Below are positions 33,926 to 46,179 of a stretch of 64,000 nt of DNA, piece by piece. The notes beneath the pieces were generated by a model. It saw nothing but the letters and a program-made list of their open reading frames with translations. It ran no database searches and was not told the origin of the DNA. Every line of letters starts with the position of its first letter. Within the stretch, counting starts at the first letter, position 1. The translations under genes and the position numbers were made by a program. The stretch comes from Megaustenia siamemsis. Its lineage: Eukaryota; Mollusca; Gastropoda; Stylommatophora; Ariophantidae. The stretch spans positions 50,050,530 through 50,114,529 of the forward strand of contig JAVIAB010000051.1 in the NCBI GenBank assembly GCA_032433765.1, written 5' to 3'.

Positions 33926-34745
33926 GCAATATCTCAGAACTTTAGTGACAGCAACAATAGCTGAGAACTTTAGTGACAGTAACAATAGCTGAGAACTTTA
34001 GTGACAGCAACAATAGCTGAGAACTTTAGTGACAGCAACAAAAGCTGAGAACTTTAGTGACAGCAACAATAGCTGAGAACTTTAGTAACAGCAACAATAG
34101 CAATATCTGAGAACTTTAGTGACAGCAACAATAGCTGAGAACTTTAGTGACAGCAACAATATCTGAGAACTTTAGTGACAGCAACAATAGCTGAGAACTT
34201 TAGTGACAGCAACAATAGCTGAGAACTTTAGTGACAGTAAAAATAGCTGAGAACTTTAGTGACAGTAACAAAAGCTGAGAACTTTAGTGACAGCAACAAT
34301 AGCTGAGAACTTTAATGACAGCAACAATAGCTGAGAACTTTAATGACAGCAACAATAGCTGAGAACTTTAGTGACAGCAACAATAGCTGAGAACTTTAGT
34401 GACAGCAACAATAGCTGAGAACTTTAGTGACAGCAACAATAGCTGAGAACTTTAGTAACAGCAACAATAGCTGAGAACTTTAGTAACAGCAACAATAGCT
34501 GAGAACTTTAGTAACAGCAACAATAGCAATATCTGAGAACTTTAGTGACAGCAACAATAGCTGAGAACTTTAATGACAGCAATACTAGCTGAGAACTTTA
34601 GTGACAGCATCAATAGCTGAGAACTTTAGTGACAGCAACAATAGCTGAGAACTTTAATGACAGCAACAATAGCTGAGAACTTTAATGACAGCAATACTAG
34701 CTGAGAACTTAAGTGACAGCAACAATAGCTGAGAACTTTAGTCAC
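33926..34745. repeat. 28-bp minisatellite (about 28-30 units)
   Basis: Unit CTGAGAACTTTAGTGACAGC then AACAATAG. Variants include TAATGACAGC and AGTAACAGC. Three places carry the extra unit piece CAATAT or AGCAATATCTGAG. There are no spacers, so it is not a CRISPR array. Confidence 0.96.
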
Positions 34746-35770
34746 ATTAACAACATGATGGTGATGATAGCAATGATAATCAATTATTAATGAATAACTT
34801 GCTCTTTTTAACAAGTTCTGAATCAGTAAAGGGACATAACGATTTGACATTTACGATAATAATACACACGTGAACACTGTGATGTACAATTTCATGATAG
34901 TAACGTGCGTGAAGTCGGACCACTATATATCATGACATAAGGTAATATGATTTCTGAATAATATACATTTCGTCACAATACCTCTAAATGTATTCGATCA
35001 TGTAAAATCCGCGTACAATCCGTTTTGTTTGCTGCATCTCGTAAGTGCTGAGTACCTTTATTAATTTCTTGCACTGATGTCATATCCATAATAAAGAAAC
35101 CCTGATCAAACTGCCACCTGCCACTCTGATACATACTTCGCACGTTATGCACTCTTAGAATGGCTAATGTTTTACAATGGTTCCCAAGCTCTGTGTGTGT
35201 GTGCCCCCAGCTTGACTGCTCATTGAACTTTATGATTATGTGAGCATAACTTATGCAATCTATATTTTATTTCTACTATAACTCGTATTCTAGTTGGTGT
35301 ATATATCATTTTCTCAGTACTCGGAAAATACCCATTATTATACTTCCTTATATGCGTTCGCCTGGTGAATCCTCCTTCTCAGCGTCCACCCTTAAAATAA
35401 TGTTAAATTGGCGTAGAGGCGTTATATTATCTAAAACGGTAAGCTGCAATATTTTGTGCATTTAATCCCATCACATCAGACTTTAGCAGGAATATTCTAC
35501 CTCTACTCGCTTGAACAGACTAATTAGTTTATTTCCAGATCCACAAAAAAACAAAAAAACAAAAACAGACATCAGATCTGTTCATTGATCCCCACAAATG
35601 CAATCAACAATGAGTTGCTGACCGCACACAGTCTGGACTCATTTGTGCCACTTCGATAGTGTCATTTATATTGCAGCCTATTATTTCAGTAGCACTTGAT
35701 GTCCCCTACCGAACAAGGGTTTTCCATGGGAATCCCCCTTAATGTTGTTGTCGTTATTTCTATATTTGTG
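34746..35770. other. Non-coding spacer
   Basis: About 1 kb without recognised element. A 70-codon frame at 35253-35465 has no recognisable motif. Confidence 0.55.
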
Positions 35771-35774
35771 ACGA

Positions 35775-35890
35775 TTCATGATTGTACAAAGATATTATGA
35801 CGGTGGTTTTTTGTTGCCTTCCATCGGTTTGTTTACGGTTGGCTCTGCTAGCCTTTGACTAAAAAGTCTCACCCACAAGGCAGTGGGGTT
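35775..35890 (+). repeat. Interspersed repeat R, copy 1
   Basis: ATTCATGATTGTACAAAGAT through AAAAGTCTCACCCACAAGGC. About 92% identical over ~115 bp to 63550-63662. The sequence continues to about 35965 with a related internal echo (CCTGCAAGGCAGCAGGG). Class unknown. Confidence 0.8.
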
Positions 35891-36004
35891 GTTTTATTTC
35901 GGGGTACCCTCCCTTAGCCTTTTACTCTCCCGAGCTTACCTGCAAGGCAGCAGGGCAGTCACAGGTTGTACTGTTTACTGCATACAATAGCAGGTAAAAT
36001 TACC

Positions 36005-36530
36005 TGACCTGAAAAGCAGCTTTCCAAAAAATGAGGAAGATACTATGCAATCCATTTTTGACAGTGGAAACAAGAAAAAGAGTTCTTAAATGTTATGTAG
36101 AGCCAGTTTTAACATATGGATGCGAATCATGGACATTAGGATAACAGACAAGAAAATCACTGGAGTCTGTAGAAATGTGGTTTTACAGAAGAATGTTGAG
36201 AGTACCATGGACAGCTAAGAAGAGTAATGAAAATGTTCTGAGAGAGGTCAAAGCAAAAAGAGAGCTAATTTCCAATATTAGGAAGAGACAATCATCATTT
36301 TTTGGCCATGTAATGAGAAGAGAACAACTGGAATATATTGTAACAACTGGAAAAATTGAGGGATAAAGAGATAGAGGAAAGCAAAGAGAAAAAATAACAG
36401 ACAGCTTAAGAGAATGGCTTAGCAGAGGGTCAACAACAGAAATGATAAATAGCTGCCGAGACCGAAAATTGTGGAGAGACATGATCACCAACGCCAGTAG
36501 GCACGGTACTTGATGATGATGATTATTTCA
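36005..36530 (+). mobile_element. LINE A, 5'-truncated copy
   Basis: Begins at the region for FQKMRKILCNP and runs to the GATGATGATGATT tail. The frame 36175-36366 encodes MWFYRRMLRVPWTAKKSNEN and REQLEYIVTTGKIEG; a single stop (GGATAA instead of GGACGA) ends it. The remaining C-terminal codons to the tail are otherwise readable. About 97% like the copy at 39.4 kb by eye. Confidence 0.9.
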
Positions 36531-38224
36531 GTACAAAAGAATATAAAGGCATCCAACACGACCTCCATAGCACAATTTGTATGCGCTATGTGATTTCTTT
36601 TTTTTCTTTAATTTTTTCTAATTGCTGTCGATATAGGAGACCTAGTGTTGCAGTACTTGTAAAGATAAGCTCCACTTTCTTAAGCAGAGCTAGGATTATC
36701 AAGAGTGCTATTGCAGCTCACCATATCATTAATCTGTATTTAAGAGCAAACAGCTAGATCCGCGTCCGATCATAATAATTATCATCATCATCAGCATCAT
36801 CATTATCATCAGCAATGATGTTAAGATTATTTTTTTTATTATATATTTATTCTAGGCATGATTTTCAAAAACTTACCTGCCAGGTATATACCTTGCTTTA
36901 CATGCATAGGGTTTATATTTCACCGTCCGATCTTGATAGGATAGGCACTTTATCCTCTCTACAGTGATGAGCAAGCGACACTAAATGCTTCAATTGATCC
37001 ATAAGAGATTCAAACAGCACTTTTGAAATCAGGAATCAGCTCTACAGAAACTTCTTTTCCTGTTAAACTGCCGCTATATAATTACGCCGACATATAAATA
37101 AGTGACGTTTCGGCGAAAGGCAAGTTCAAGGCCAGTCACCACTGTTATCGGGCTTTGGGATGTTAACCATATACCACTCCCACAGCCACCTACGGTTGAA
37201 TAATTCGATAAGTTTACAATATCCTCAGTCGTCTTTGTACAAGCAAACAGTGAACTTCCGCAGATCTCTGTCACGTGTAATTTTTGTGTGACGAACATCC
37301 CCTTTCAGGGCTGAATCTACCAATATTAGATCCGCAGTTCCAACCTCAAAAGGCTGAATATGTAATTTTTTTATGTGTAACAAGGTCCTTTTGACTTTTT
37401 TTTTTTTTTTTGGTATTTTGTTTTTGTTTTCTACACTGCGCATTAACTTCTTGTAGAATACGATTGCGTTTCACTTATCTTTATGCATCACGCAACACAG
37501 TCGATCAATGATAGGCCCACTCCATTTCACCCATGGAGAAATCTCTCCTGGATGCCTTACAAATAATTATTTAGCTAAGTTTTTGTCTACCCGTAGATCT
37601 CTTGCCTTCGCTATGTTTTCAATATAGTAATTGCCCAGAGATGCGATTATTATTCATCCTTCTAGAATGACTCAGCTACTTTAGTCTTCGGCTTCGCACC
37701 AGAGCTTGCATGAATTTCATGAAAAGCATTTTAAAACACGCGAGTTAAGTATCCAAATTTATTACTTAATGTTCATTACATTACACAAATTATATGTATA
37801 TTAAATGCATAATATAATACAATAACAAAGGTGTGGGTAACACTAATGTTGGATATTAAGAACTATAGATGAAATGGTTTGGATATGTAAAACGATCACC
37901 ACCACACAGCATCACTTAGAGAACATTAGCGCTAATATATAACATAAAGAAGGCAAAAGACAGAATTAAAAGAAAATTGATTTATGAAATAGCAGCCGTC
38001 TCGATGAGCGCCATGCAGGAGACACAAGACAATGACATTAAAATGTAATTTTCGCTGAAAAAAAAAATAGAAACAAAAAGAACAAAACAAAGGGAAGTAA
38101 GTGAGAAGCTCTAGTATAAATATTATAAAGTTGAAAGGAACATTACATAGGAAACAACAGCAGGAAATCTGATGAATGACATCGTTACTAGGCATGTGAG
38201 GATATCAAAGTTCAGATGAACATT
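36531..38224. other. Non-coding AT-rich DNA
   Basis: About 1.7 kb with no supported gene. Near 37105-37120 lies GTGACGTTTCGGCGAAAGGC, part of the recurring GAAACGTC-type motif. A run of CATCATCAT/CATTATCATC lies at about 36784-36812 without LINE sequence attached. Confidence 0.5.
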
Positions 38225-38227
38225 GTG

Positions 38228-38490
38228 CTGAAGTTTAGTTTAGTCGACAGATCATCTTCATTGCACAACGAGTAACTTCGTAGATAGCAGATCTTCTCCT
38301 CTGTACGTTCTGAACCAAGCCTGCCACACATTAGCAAAAGAGCACTGAAGATACCTTCCTCTCCAGTGCATAAACTCCGTAGTACTGCGCTGTCCCTGGC
38401 CTCAACCTCCTTAGTCGTCTCTTACATACGTGGCTGGTGACAGCGGCTCTGTGATTTTTGTAATTGGACGTGGGCCCAAGTAGCCACACG
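38228..38490 (-). mobile_element. Possible LINE G-type 3' end fragment
   Basis: Its 3' boundary (minus strand) reads GATCTGTCGACTAAACTAAACT, matching GATCTGTCCACTAAACTAAACT at the end of LINE G near 10700. Upstream similarity is weak and no protein motif is left, so the assignment is tentative. Confidence 0.35.
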
Positions 38491-39084
38491 CTTGCAAGTT
38501 AAGGATCTCAATGGCATGAGAAGTGAAAAGAATGAATCTTTATTTTCCTTCTTTCCTTATTTTCTCTTGCACCCGTTCCAGTGTCAAGGAAGATAAAAAG
38601 TGTTATTTCTCGCCCTTTGGCGGCTTCAATCATTGCCACTTGATGTTGTTGTGGCGTTTCTTTGATGATGTGGAAGTAATCACACGGCATTCTTTCCAGA
38701 TGGGCAAATCATTTTATTTGTTGTTTCTGCATTTAGCTTAGGATTGGTGTACTGTTTTATTTATAATATTATTTCTGATCCTGTCTTTTGTGGAAACTCC
38801 AAGCGCTTTTCTCAGACATCTTATATCTGTGGTGACAAGCTTTCTTTGCTGGTTAGTCGTAAGTGACCACAAGAACGAATCCGGGACCTATCAGTTCTGG
38901 GATCCAAACATCATATGTTAATTACGATTCTTTTACGCAGCCAGTGACAAGAAGTTACATTTCTTTTTTGCATTCTCTGGCACATTCTAAATTGATCATT
39001 ATTACAAGATGGAAGCACTTCCACTCAAACACAGACAATCATTATTTTCTCTTTCGTTATTTTAGTAATAACTAATGATATTCT
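38491..39084. other. Non-coding spacer
   Basis: No recognised element. Confidence 0.5.
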
Positions 39085-39735
39085 AAGAAAAAGACATCAC
39101 CTCAGTGCAAAATAAAGACAAGTGGAACAATATTAAAACAGGTAAATGAATTTAAATATTTGGAAACTTTGTTATCCTCAGACGGAAGATGTACAAAAGA
39201 GGTGAGATGCAGAATGGCTCAGGCAAAAGCAGCTCTCCAAAAAATGAGGAAGATACTATGCAATCCATTTTTGACAATATAAACTAGAAAAAGAGTTCTT
39301 AAATGTTATATAGAGCCAGTCTTAACATATGGATGCGAATCATGGACAATAGGACAACAGACAAGAATATCCCTGGAGTCTGTAGAGATGTGGTTTTACA
39401 GAAGAATGTTGAGAGTACCATGGACAGCTAAGAAGAGTAATGAAAATGTTCTGAGAGAGGTCAAAGCAAAAAGAGAACTAATTTCCAATATTAGGAAGAG
39501 ACAATCATCATTTTTTGGCCATGTAATGAGAAGAGAACAACTGGAATATATTGTAACAACTGGAAAGATTGAGGGACGAAGAGATAGAGGGAAGCAAAGA
39601 GAAAAAATAACAGACAGCTTAAGAGAATGGCTTGGCAGAAGGTCAAGAACAGAAATGTTAAATAGCTGCCGAGATCGAAAATTATGAAGAGACATGATCA
39701 CCTACGCCAGTAGGCCTGGTACTTGATGATGATGA
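39085..39735 (+). mobile_element. LINE A, 5'-truncated copy, well preserved
   Basis: Starts at KKKTSPQCKIKTSGTIL, continues NEFKYLETLLSSDGRCTKEV, then one stop in the TRKRVLK region. The 99-codon frame at 39388-39687 covers EMWFYRRMLRVPWTAKKSNE through LGRRSRTEMLNSCRDRKL. It ends TYASRPGT-like with TGATGATGATG. A one-base change makes a stop (TTATGA) near 39687. Confidence 0.9.
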
Positions 39736-40430
39736 ATGATATTCTAATAACAATGAAGTGTTAAGCTGTTCTTCAGGTTCGCATATGAAGTAGATGATGA
39801 TGGTAAGCACAAGATCGCTATCTCGGAAAGCTTCAACAATTTTAGCTGAATTATGGCATGAGGAGAATACAGCCCTGAGAATAAAATAATTTAAAATACA
39901 AAATCACACTAGAAGAAGTTACTGGAGTAATCACTGTGCACATTACCTGTAAACTGGAACATTGATTCAGTACCTCTTAGTTTGCTCTGAGTGCTGTTAT
40001 GTCAAACTTAACAACAATTAACAATGACGACTCGGCATTGTTTATGTTAATTTTTCTCCATTTAAAATTTGTCCTGTTAAACATTTACAAATAAGTTCGA
40101 TTAGAGACGGTCTCTTCATAGAAAACACTTTCCAAATGTTTATTTTGCTCAGGCACTAATATTTATAAAGTTCTTGTGGTGTTGAACTAGAAGTTATCAA
40201 CCCAGCGCGCATCCAGTGGTTCTGTTACGTTCTAGCGGTCTATGATAGTCCATGTACTTGTATGATATTATTCTAGGGATTCTTTGAGGCTTTTCCGAAC
40301 ATACATAGAGGACGTCAAGTGGACGTTAGGTGGACTTTGTTTTATTGTTTGCAGCAATGTTGCTCTATCTATACTTTCTGTACAATTCATCTGGCTTCAA
40401 TAAAATATTGTTGTCGATTCGTGTTTACAT
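39736..40430. other. Non-coding spacer
   Basis: No recognised gene or repeat. Confidence 0.5.
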
Positions 40431-40431
40431 T

Positions 40432-40548
40432 GTAAAAAAAGGAGGAAGAGATAGACAAAGAAAGAGATGGAAAGATTACAGCAAAGAATGGATAGGCCTC
40501 GACTTTGCAGAGTCACAGAGAATGATTGAAGATTAAGATACAAGGTGA
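40432..40548 (+). mobile_element. Short LINE C-terminal fragment
   Basis: Encodes KKGGRDRQRKRWKDYSKEWI then GLDFAESQRMIED and a stop. The basic 'GR-RQRKRW-D-IKEW-GL' line is typical of the C-terminus of RTE-like LINE proteins, of a family not otherwise present in the window. Confidence 0.6.
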
Positions 40549-41534
40549 AGTTTACCACTGTCTCTTAGTAGAATCCCAACTGCCCCAGCTTATGAGAAGA
40601 AGTAAGAAAAAAATCAGCTCGCATTCCATTGTCAATTCCTACCAGCATGGCCAGAACAGTTTGTGTTTCCAGTGCCACCAGTGTCGTTGAATATGTTGTG
40701 CAGTTCTAGCTCACCAACCCTGACTAATATTGAGTTATGAGTCGCTGACATCTTGGAGCTAATCCACCGCATGCATCGTGAGTCTACACATATGTGAATG
40801 AGGGTACGTTTACGGTGAAGTTCGTCAGTAATGTCTCACAGCTCGTGTGTGGTCCTATTTTCACAATATTTGGAATCACTGTTTAGACGCATTGTTTCAT
40901 TATGTGGGTCTTGACCTGGTATTGTTATCATAGCAATCCGCATCCTTCTCACGTTCTTGAGAGAGTGTGAATCGGTATCAGGATTTCCAAAGTGAATGAT
41001 ATTACTTCCCAGGATGCCCCAGGATTACGCAATAGACAATGATTTGTAGGAGAGCTGAACCCTGGGAGTTGCGATCTTTTGTTGCGGCTCTGAGAGGTCC
41101 GTTTATTTTGTGGCCACAGGACAACATCGTTACTGGCTCAGAATTGCTACACATTTCGTTAGCCATGCACTGTTTTATTCTATTTTATTTATTTTCCTTC
41201 TTCCCCTGTCCGTGGCAATGATAAGCTGTTAAAATTGAAGTCTGATTAGCATCATTAACATTTCTCTCCACGTCACTTTTCAAAAATCGAAAAATTCGAT
41301 TCAGCAAAAATCAAACGGTTTACCATGTGTCGGTGTATGTATATACTCGGTACGGCGTGGATCATTTCATAAATCAGAGTTCTATAATAGTGTGCTTATG
41401 TTTTAACTTAATGAGCTAGTTGTGATAATACTTTTAGTAAAGAAAGGGGACAATGATAATGATTTCCAAGTGAAGTGAGAATGGCATAAAGGAAAGAGAA
41501 GAATAATTCTTTTTTTTTAAAAGTAGCAGAGAGA
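40549..41534. other. Non-coding spacer
   Basis: No supported gene. The frame at 41039-41221 has no recognised motif. Confidence 0.5.
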
Positions 41535-41828
41535 ACTAAGTTCCCTGGACAGCTAAAAAGACCAATGAAGAATTTCTCAAAGAGGCCAACACAAAAAGGG
41601 AGCTCTTAAAAAACATCAGAGAGAAGCAATCAACATTTTTCGGGCACATCATGAGAAGAGGAAAGTTGGAATACTTGATTACAACTGGCAAAATAAAAGG
41701 AAAGAGAGATCGCGGACGACAAAGAGAGATAATACTGGATAGCTTGGTGTCATGGCATGGAAAACAGTCAACAACAGAACTGATACGATGCACTGTAGAT
41801 ATAAGATTGTGGAGGGACATGATCGCCT
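41535..41828 (+). mobile_element. LINE B fragment lacking its 3' tail
   Basis: VPWTAKKTNEEFLKEANTKR, then GHIMRRGKLEYLITTGKIKG and LIRCTVDIRLWRDMIAY. The family ends YANRYGT plus a GAT tail; here the sequence departs after IAY into the TTTCATGAAA-type degenerate repeat. It is truncated at both ends. Confidence 0.85.
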
Positions 41829-42260
41829 ATTTCATGAAATTAAGGGGTAGCGTAAATTATTTCATGAAAACAAGGGACGTAGAAAGTGGCTTGATGAAAA
41901 CATAAGAAAGCGAGAACGATTTTATAAAAACAAGTGATTGCAATACACATGTTATTAAAACAGGGCGCAGTAAAAATGAGTTTATAAAACCAAGAAGACA
42001 TTAGGAACAATTTTGAACCAATGGAGTTATGAGAATTTGTAATGGGGAAAAATGTGACAGTGCTAATGATTTTTTTTAAACCAAAAGGGCGCTAAACATT
42101 GTATGAAGAATCGTGGGGTAATCATTGAATCAATGGATCTGTGGAATTAAGTATATGGAAGCGAGTGGCCGTAAAAAAGGATGGTAAGGAACACAATGGT
42201 CAGAGAGTAGGTTTATGAAGTTAAGTAGCAACAACTTTAATAGTTTGAGAACCTCTCTGA
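41829..42260. repeat. Degenerate ~35-40-bp repeat
   Basis: Irregular recurrence of TTTCATGAAAACAAGGGACG-like strings (also TTTATAAAAACAAGTG, GTTTATAAAACCAAG, GTTTATGAAGTTAAGTAGC), consistent with an old minisatellite. Boundaries are approximate. Confidence 0.5.
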
Positions 42261-42814
42261 TGGAAGTAGACGATGGAGAAATATCACACGAGATAAATCC
42301 ATTATTACACTCTCGACGGATGGCAGTTACGTCTGTCCCCTTAATGTGATATTCAAATACGTGGTTGTGAAATGTAGCGGACAGTACTTTACATCAGGAT
42401 TTTCCTATCTGGTAAAGGTGTCTTGATTCAGTTCTCACAAGTTTGTTATGCAAACACAGATAATTATATTTGTCTGGAGGTTGATGAGCCAGATCTTGAG
42501 TTTACATTCTTCTGTCAATGTATTCATCCCAAGTTTATGGATTTGTCTTTCGTTAATTCTGACAAATTAATGGTCATCTCATCAAATTGTGTATATTGTG
42601 TTCTTCCCGTTTTTCCTGTTTTTTTTTCTTTTTCCAGTCCCCGTTTTTATTTCGTTTTGTCATTACTTGGCATGCATTAACTTTTTTTTTCATCTTTTAT
42701 CTTTGTTCTACCTTTTTGTTGTCCGAAAGTGTCTTCTTTATTTTTTCTATTCATCTTTTAATATAATTTACATCTTCCACATGACTGCTTTAAAAAAAAA
42801 ATGTCATCCATTAA
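42261..42814. other. Non-coding spacer, T-rich at right
   Basis: No gene recognised. The frame at 42423-42680 is a low-complexity hydrophobic translation. Confidence 0.5.
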
Positions 42815-43625
42815 CCGTAGAGCAGAAAGCAGAAGTAGTAAATATCGATAAAGAGAAACAGAACATCAACATAACTATAGACGGCAGACAACTAAACCAG
42901 AACATCAACATAACTATAGACGGCAGACAACTAAAACAGAACATCAACATAACTATAGACGGCAGACAACTAAAACAGAACATCAACATAACTATAGACG
43001 GCAGACAACTAAAATAAAGTAGAGACATTTACATATCTATGACGTCTAGTGACAAAGAGTAGATATAGACTCAAGATGCAACAAAGCTTATCAAATCATT
43101 GGACAGATACCATAACTATTATCCATTAAGGAAATGATAGTCTTTGCTAATAACTTTTCTAGGATTTGGGTAATGCATTAACTTTACAGGCAAAACGAGC
43201 ACTTTACAATACAATCTTAATCCCAAGGTTGTGCTACCAATGCCAGATCTGGACCCTTGATGCAAGAACAATAAGAAAAATAACCTCTACTGAGATTAAA
43301 TGTGGTTAACGAATTACAGGAAACATCCAAAAATATAAGATCAGAAATGAAGAACTGAGAAAAAAGCTAGGAATAATACACGCCATGAAATATATAGAGA
43401 AATAACAGATACAATGGTTTGGCCACGTGACAAGGCAGAAAGATCAAAACATGACACAAAGAGCCTTCAATAAACGTTGCGAGAACACCTGACCCAAATG
43501 CCGAGCGCACGAAATAGATGGATTGATGGAATATTAGAAACATTAGGAAACGAATGAAGGAAAGAAGAGGAAGAAAAAACCGGATAGCTCCGTATAATTA
43601 TAGCTCAGAAGTTTACAGCCACATA
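42815..43625 (+). mobile_element. LINE D, decayed copy with internal 39-bp expansion
   Basis: Begins in the RT region corresponding to STEKTEVIRI of the copy at 30.7 kb (here VEQKAEVVNID), then the 39-bp array, then an 'ETFTY...MTSSDKE'-like line and decayed C-terminal parts (ARTIRKITSTEIKCG, RNEELRKKLGIIHAMKYIE, QWFGHVTRQKDQN). It ends near RNRWIDGILETLG. Many stops. The amplified unit sits where family D normally has one copy. Confidence 0.8.
42858..43016. repeat. 39-bp in-frame tandem repeat (4 units) within LINE D
   Basis: Unit AACATCAACATAACTATAGA then CGGCAGACAACTAAAACAG, encoding 13 residues NINITIDGRQLKQ. Units are identical apart from CCAG/ACAG in the first. The single ancestral equivalent is the LNIKIKDKEIKQV stretch of the LINE D copy at 30.74 kb. 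Confidence 0.93.
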
Positions 43626-43884
43626 ATAGTTGCACCCACTCAATCTTTTCGCTCTTTGGTCTTCTTAGGGCTTAATCGATCTCTAGAAGCAAGTATACTG
43701 GACTATTAGAAGCTTGGTATATAATGATCTCCTTGTTTTAGGAACAGTAATGGTAAAAGTTCCCCCAAGTTTTAAATTATTTTATTTAGAAAAAAAAGAT
43801 ACTGGCAACACGCATATAATCGTAGACATTTTATAGTTACAGACATACAATTCCTGTAATGATACAATAGTTATACCAAATTGA

Positions 43885-45715
43885 AATCGTATAGCTATAG
43901 CAACAAGAAAATAGATAATGAAATATGCAAAATGTGCAAAAAGGCAAAAGAAGACTGGCTCAGCCAAAAATGTATAGAAATAGAAATTATGGAAAGTAAA
44001 CAAGACTTAAGAGGGATGCACACAGAAATAAAGAGAATGACTAATAAAAGTAAAAAAGCCACAGAAGGAGGATGCATTGCAGACAAAAAGGAAAAATGCT
44101 AACAGACAATACAGATATTATAGATAGATGGCAGGAATATATAACATAACTATTTTATGATCAAAGGGACAAGAAACCATTTATAAAATGCACATCAGGC
44201 TATAAAATCTTAAAATCTGAGGTGGAAAAAAACTATAAAAACAATGAAAAAGGTAAAAGCAGCAGGACCTGACAGCATACAGCTAGAGATGATACAGGCA
44301 CTAGAATATTTTGGTATTGAAGTGATTACAGACATATGCAAGGACATATACCACACAGGATACATACCAAATGAACTAAAAACATCAACTTTCGTTGCAT
44401 TGCCTTAAAAAAATGGTGCAGTTGAATGCAGTGACTTTAAGAACAATAAGCCTAATGAGCCATGTTCCAAAAATCTTGCTAAAAGTTATGCAAGGAAGGA
44501 TTCAGAATAAAATGAATACTGAATTAGATGAGCAGCAATTTGGATTTAGGAAAAATAGCGGGACAAAAGAAGTCATATTCTGCATGAGAACATTAATCGA
44601 AAAGTACACATAAGTAAACTAACCAATATATGCCTGCTTCATAGACTACACCAAAGTTTTTGATAGAGTACACCACAAACAACTTATGGAATGCCTAAAA
44701 GAGATACATCAAGATGACATGGACATACGACAAATATGTTATCTATACTGGGAGCAGACAGCAGTAATAAGATATAACAAAGAGAACTCTACACCCATTG
44801 ATATAAAAAGAGGATAAGACAGCATCCTATCACCAAGCTTGTTCAAAGTATACACTGGGCAAATCTTTAAAAACATCATCGAGATGCCAGGCCTACAAAT
44901 TAATGGAAAGATAATCAATAACCTAAGATATGCTGACGATACTGTACTACTAGCAGAAAATCCTAAAGATCTGCAACACTACACATTACTTAATGAAATA
45001 AATACGACAAGCAAAAAATATGGACTAGATATGAATATCAAAAAGACTAAAACTATGATCATAAACAAAGATAATCTTAAAAACCACAAGTGGATATCAA
45101 AATTGAAGGAATAGACCTGGAGACAGTTCAGAGCTACAACTACCTTGGATATACTGTAACCAGTGATGGAAAATGTACAACTGAAATAAACAAAAGATTA
45201 GGAATGGCAAAAAGTAATTTTAATGTCATGAAGAACATACTAACATCAAAACAAATAACACCAAAGCCAAAACTAAGAATTGCAAAATGTTCTCAATATT
45301 CCTATATGGTGCAGAAACAAGGACATTAGACAAGAAAACAGAACAGAGAATTGAAGCCTTTGAAATGTGGATATATAGAAGAATAGGTAGAATTGGATGG
45401 AATGAAAAGAAAACAAACGACGAAGTTTTAAAACAACTAAAAATGAAAAGATAACTACTAAGCACAATTCAAACAAGACAACTGCGATTTTTGGGCCATG
45501 TTAAAAGATACAGCAGCTTATTAAAAGTAATACTGGAGGGAAAAATACAAGGTAAAAGAGGCAGAGGCAGACTAAGACTAAAATGGACGAGTAACATCAA
45601 AAGATGGACAAATCAGCCTATGACAACCTGCATCATCAAAGCAAGAGACAGAGCAGAATGGCGCTCCATGGTAGCCAACCTTCGTTGCGGAGACGGCACT
45701 CGATGATGATTATGA
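43885..45715 (+). mobile_element. LINE C, long decayed copy
   Basis: In order: linker region KKIDNEICKMCKKAKEDWLS and MHTEIKRMTNKSKKATEGG (43881-44102), a pre-RT 'AAGPDSIQLEMIQALE' line near 44260, HCLKKM...RTISLMSHVPKI near 44420, RMQ..FGFRKNSGTKEVIF near 44540, YACFIDYTKVFDRVHH near 44630 (motif A), a broken motif B near 44815 (RG then stop), YADDTVLLAENPKDL near 44935 (motif C intact), SYNYLGYTVTSDGKCTTE near 45140, and the C-terminal domain ending MVANLRCGDGTR with TGATGATTATGAT. At least five frame breaks. The 5' end is lost in the linker after the endonuclease. Confidence 0.88.
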
Positions 45716-45761
45716 TAGCTATAGCATGTTTGCACCAATTTAATACGTATAACCATAATAT

Positions 45762-46014
45762 GGGAGCCGCGATAGCTCAGTGGTTAGCGAACTGGACTAC
45801 AAAGGACAAGAGGTAGGGTTCGATCCCAACCGACAGTTTCCGGTTCACCCAGCCTTTAATGGGTACCAGATTTTTTCTGGGAAAGTAAAGCGGCACGGGC
45901 GTAATATCGACCACATTACCTCAAAAATCATGTGCCGAAGGTCTGTAAAATTTATGGTCACTAACACCATATTCCATATACGCTACTTGGCGTGACGGGG
46001 GCTCTTTACTGTTT
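45762..46014 (+). mobile_element. SINE1, full length
   Basis: GGGAGCCGCGATAGCTCAGT head, A box TAGCTCAGTGG, B box GGTTCGATCCC, body and tail as in the other copies, ending GGGGGCTCTTTACTGTTTTTT. No clear target-site duplication was seen because both flanks are T-rich. Confidence 0.92.
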
Positions 46015-46029
46015 TTTTTTTAATTTTTT

Positions 46030-46179
46030 AATTATATAATTCCTAACTAATTTTGTCCGTATTTCTATTCATACTATATAATTCTAAACTAAAGTTAATT
46101 TGATCTGTATTTCTACATGTCTTATATAATTCTAAATGCCAATTCTTTTTGTCTGTTTTTCTACCTTTATTATATAATT
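46030..46179. repeat. Degenerate ~50-bp repeat, left block
   Basis: About three units of TATATAATTCTAAACTAATT then TTGTCCGTATTTCTATTCAT. It resumes at 47026 after LINE B. Confidence 0.75.

Noticed and set aside
33926..34745. CRISPR-like array
   Set aside because: Units abut without unique spacers, and the surrounding DNA is animal repeat DNA; this is a minisatellite.
36784..36812. CAT-repeat as a LINE 3' end
   Set aside because: No LINE C-terminal sequence is attached on either side; left as a plain microsatellite.
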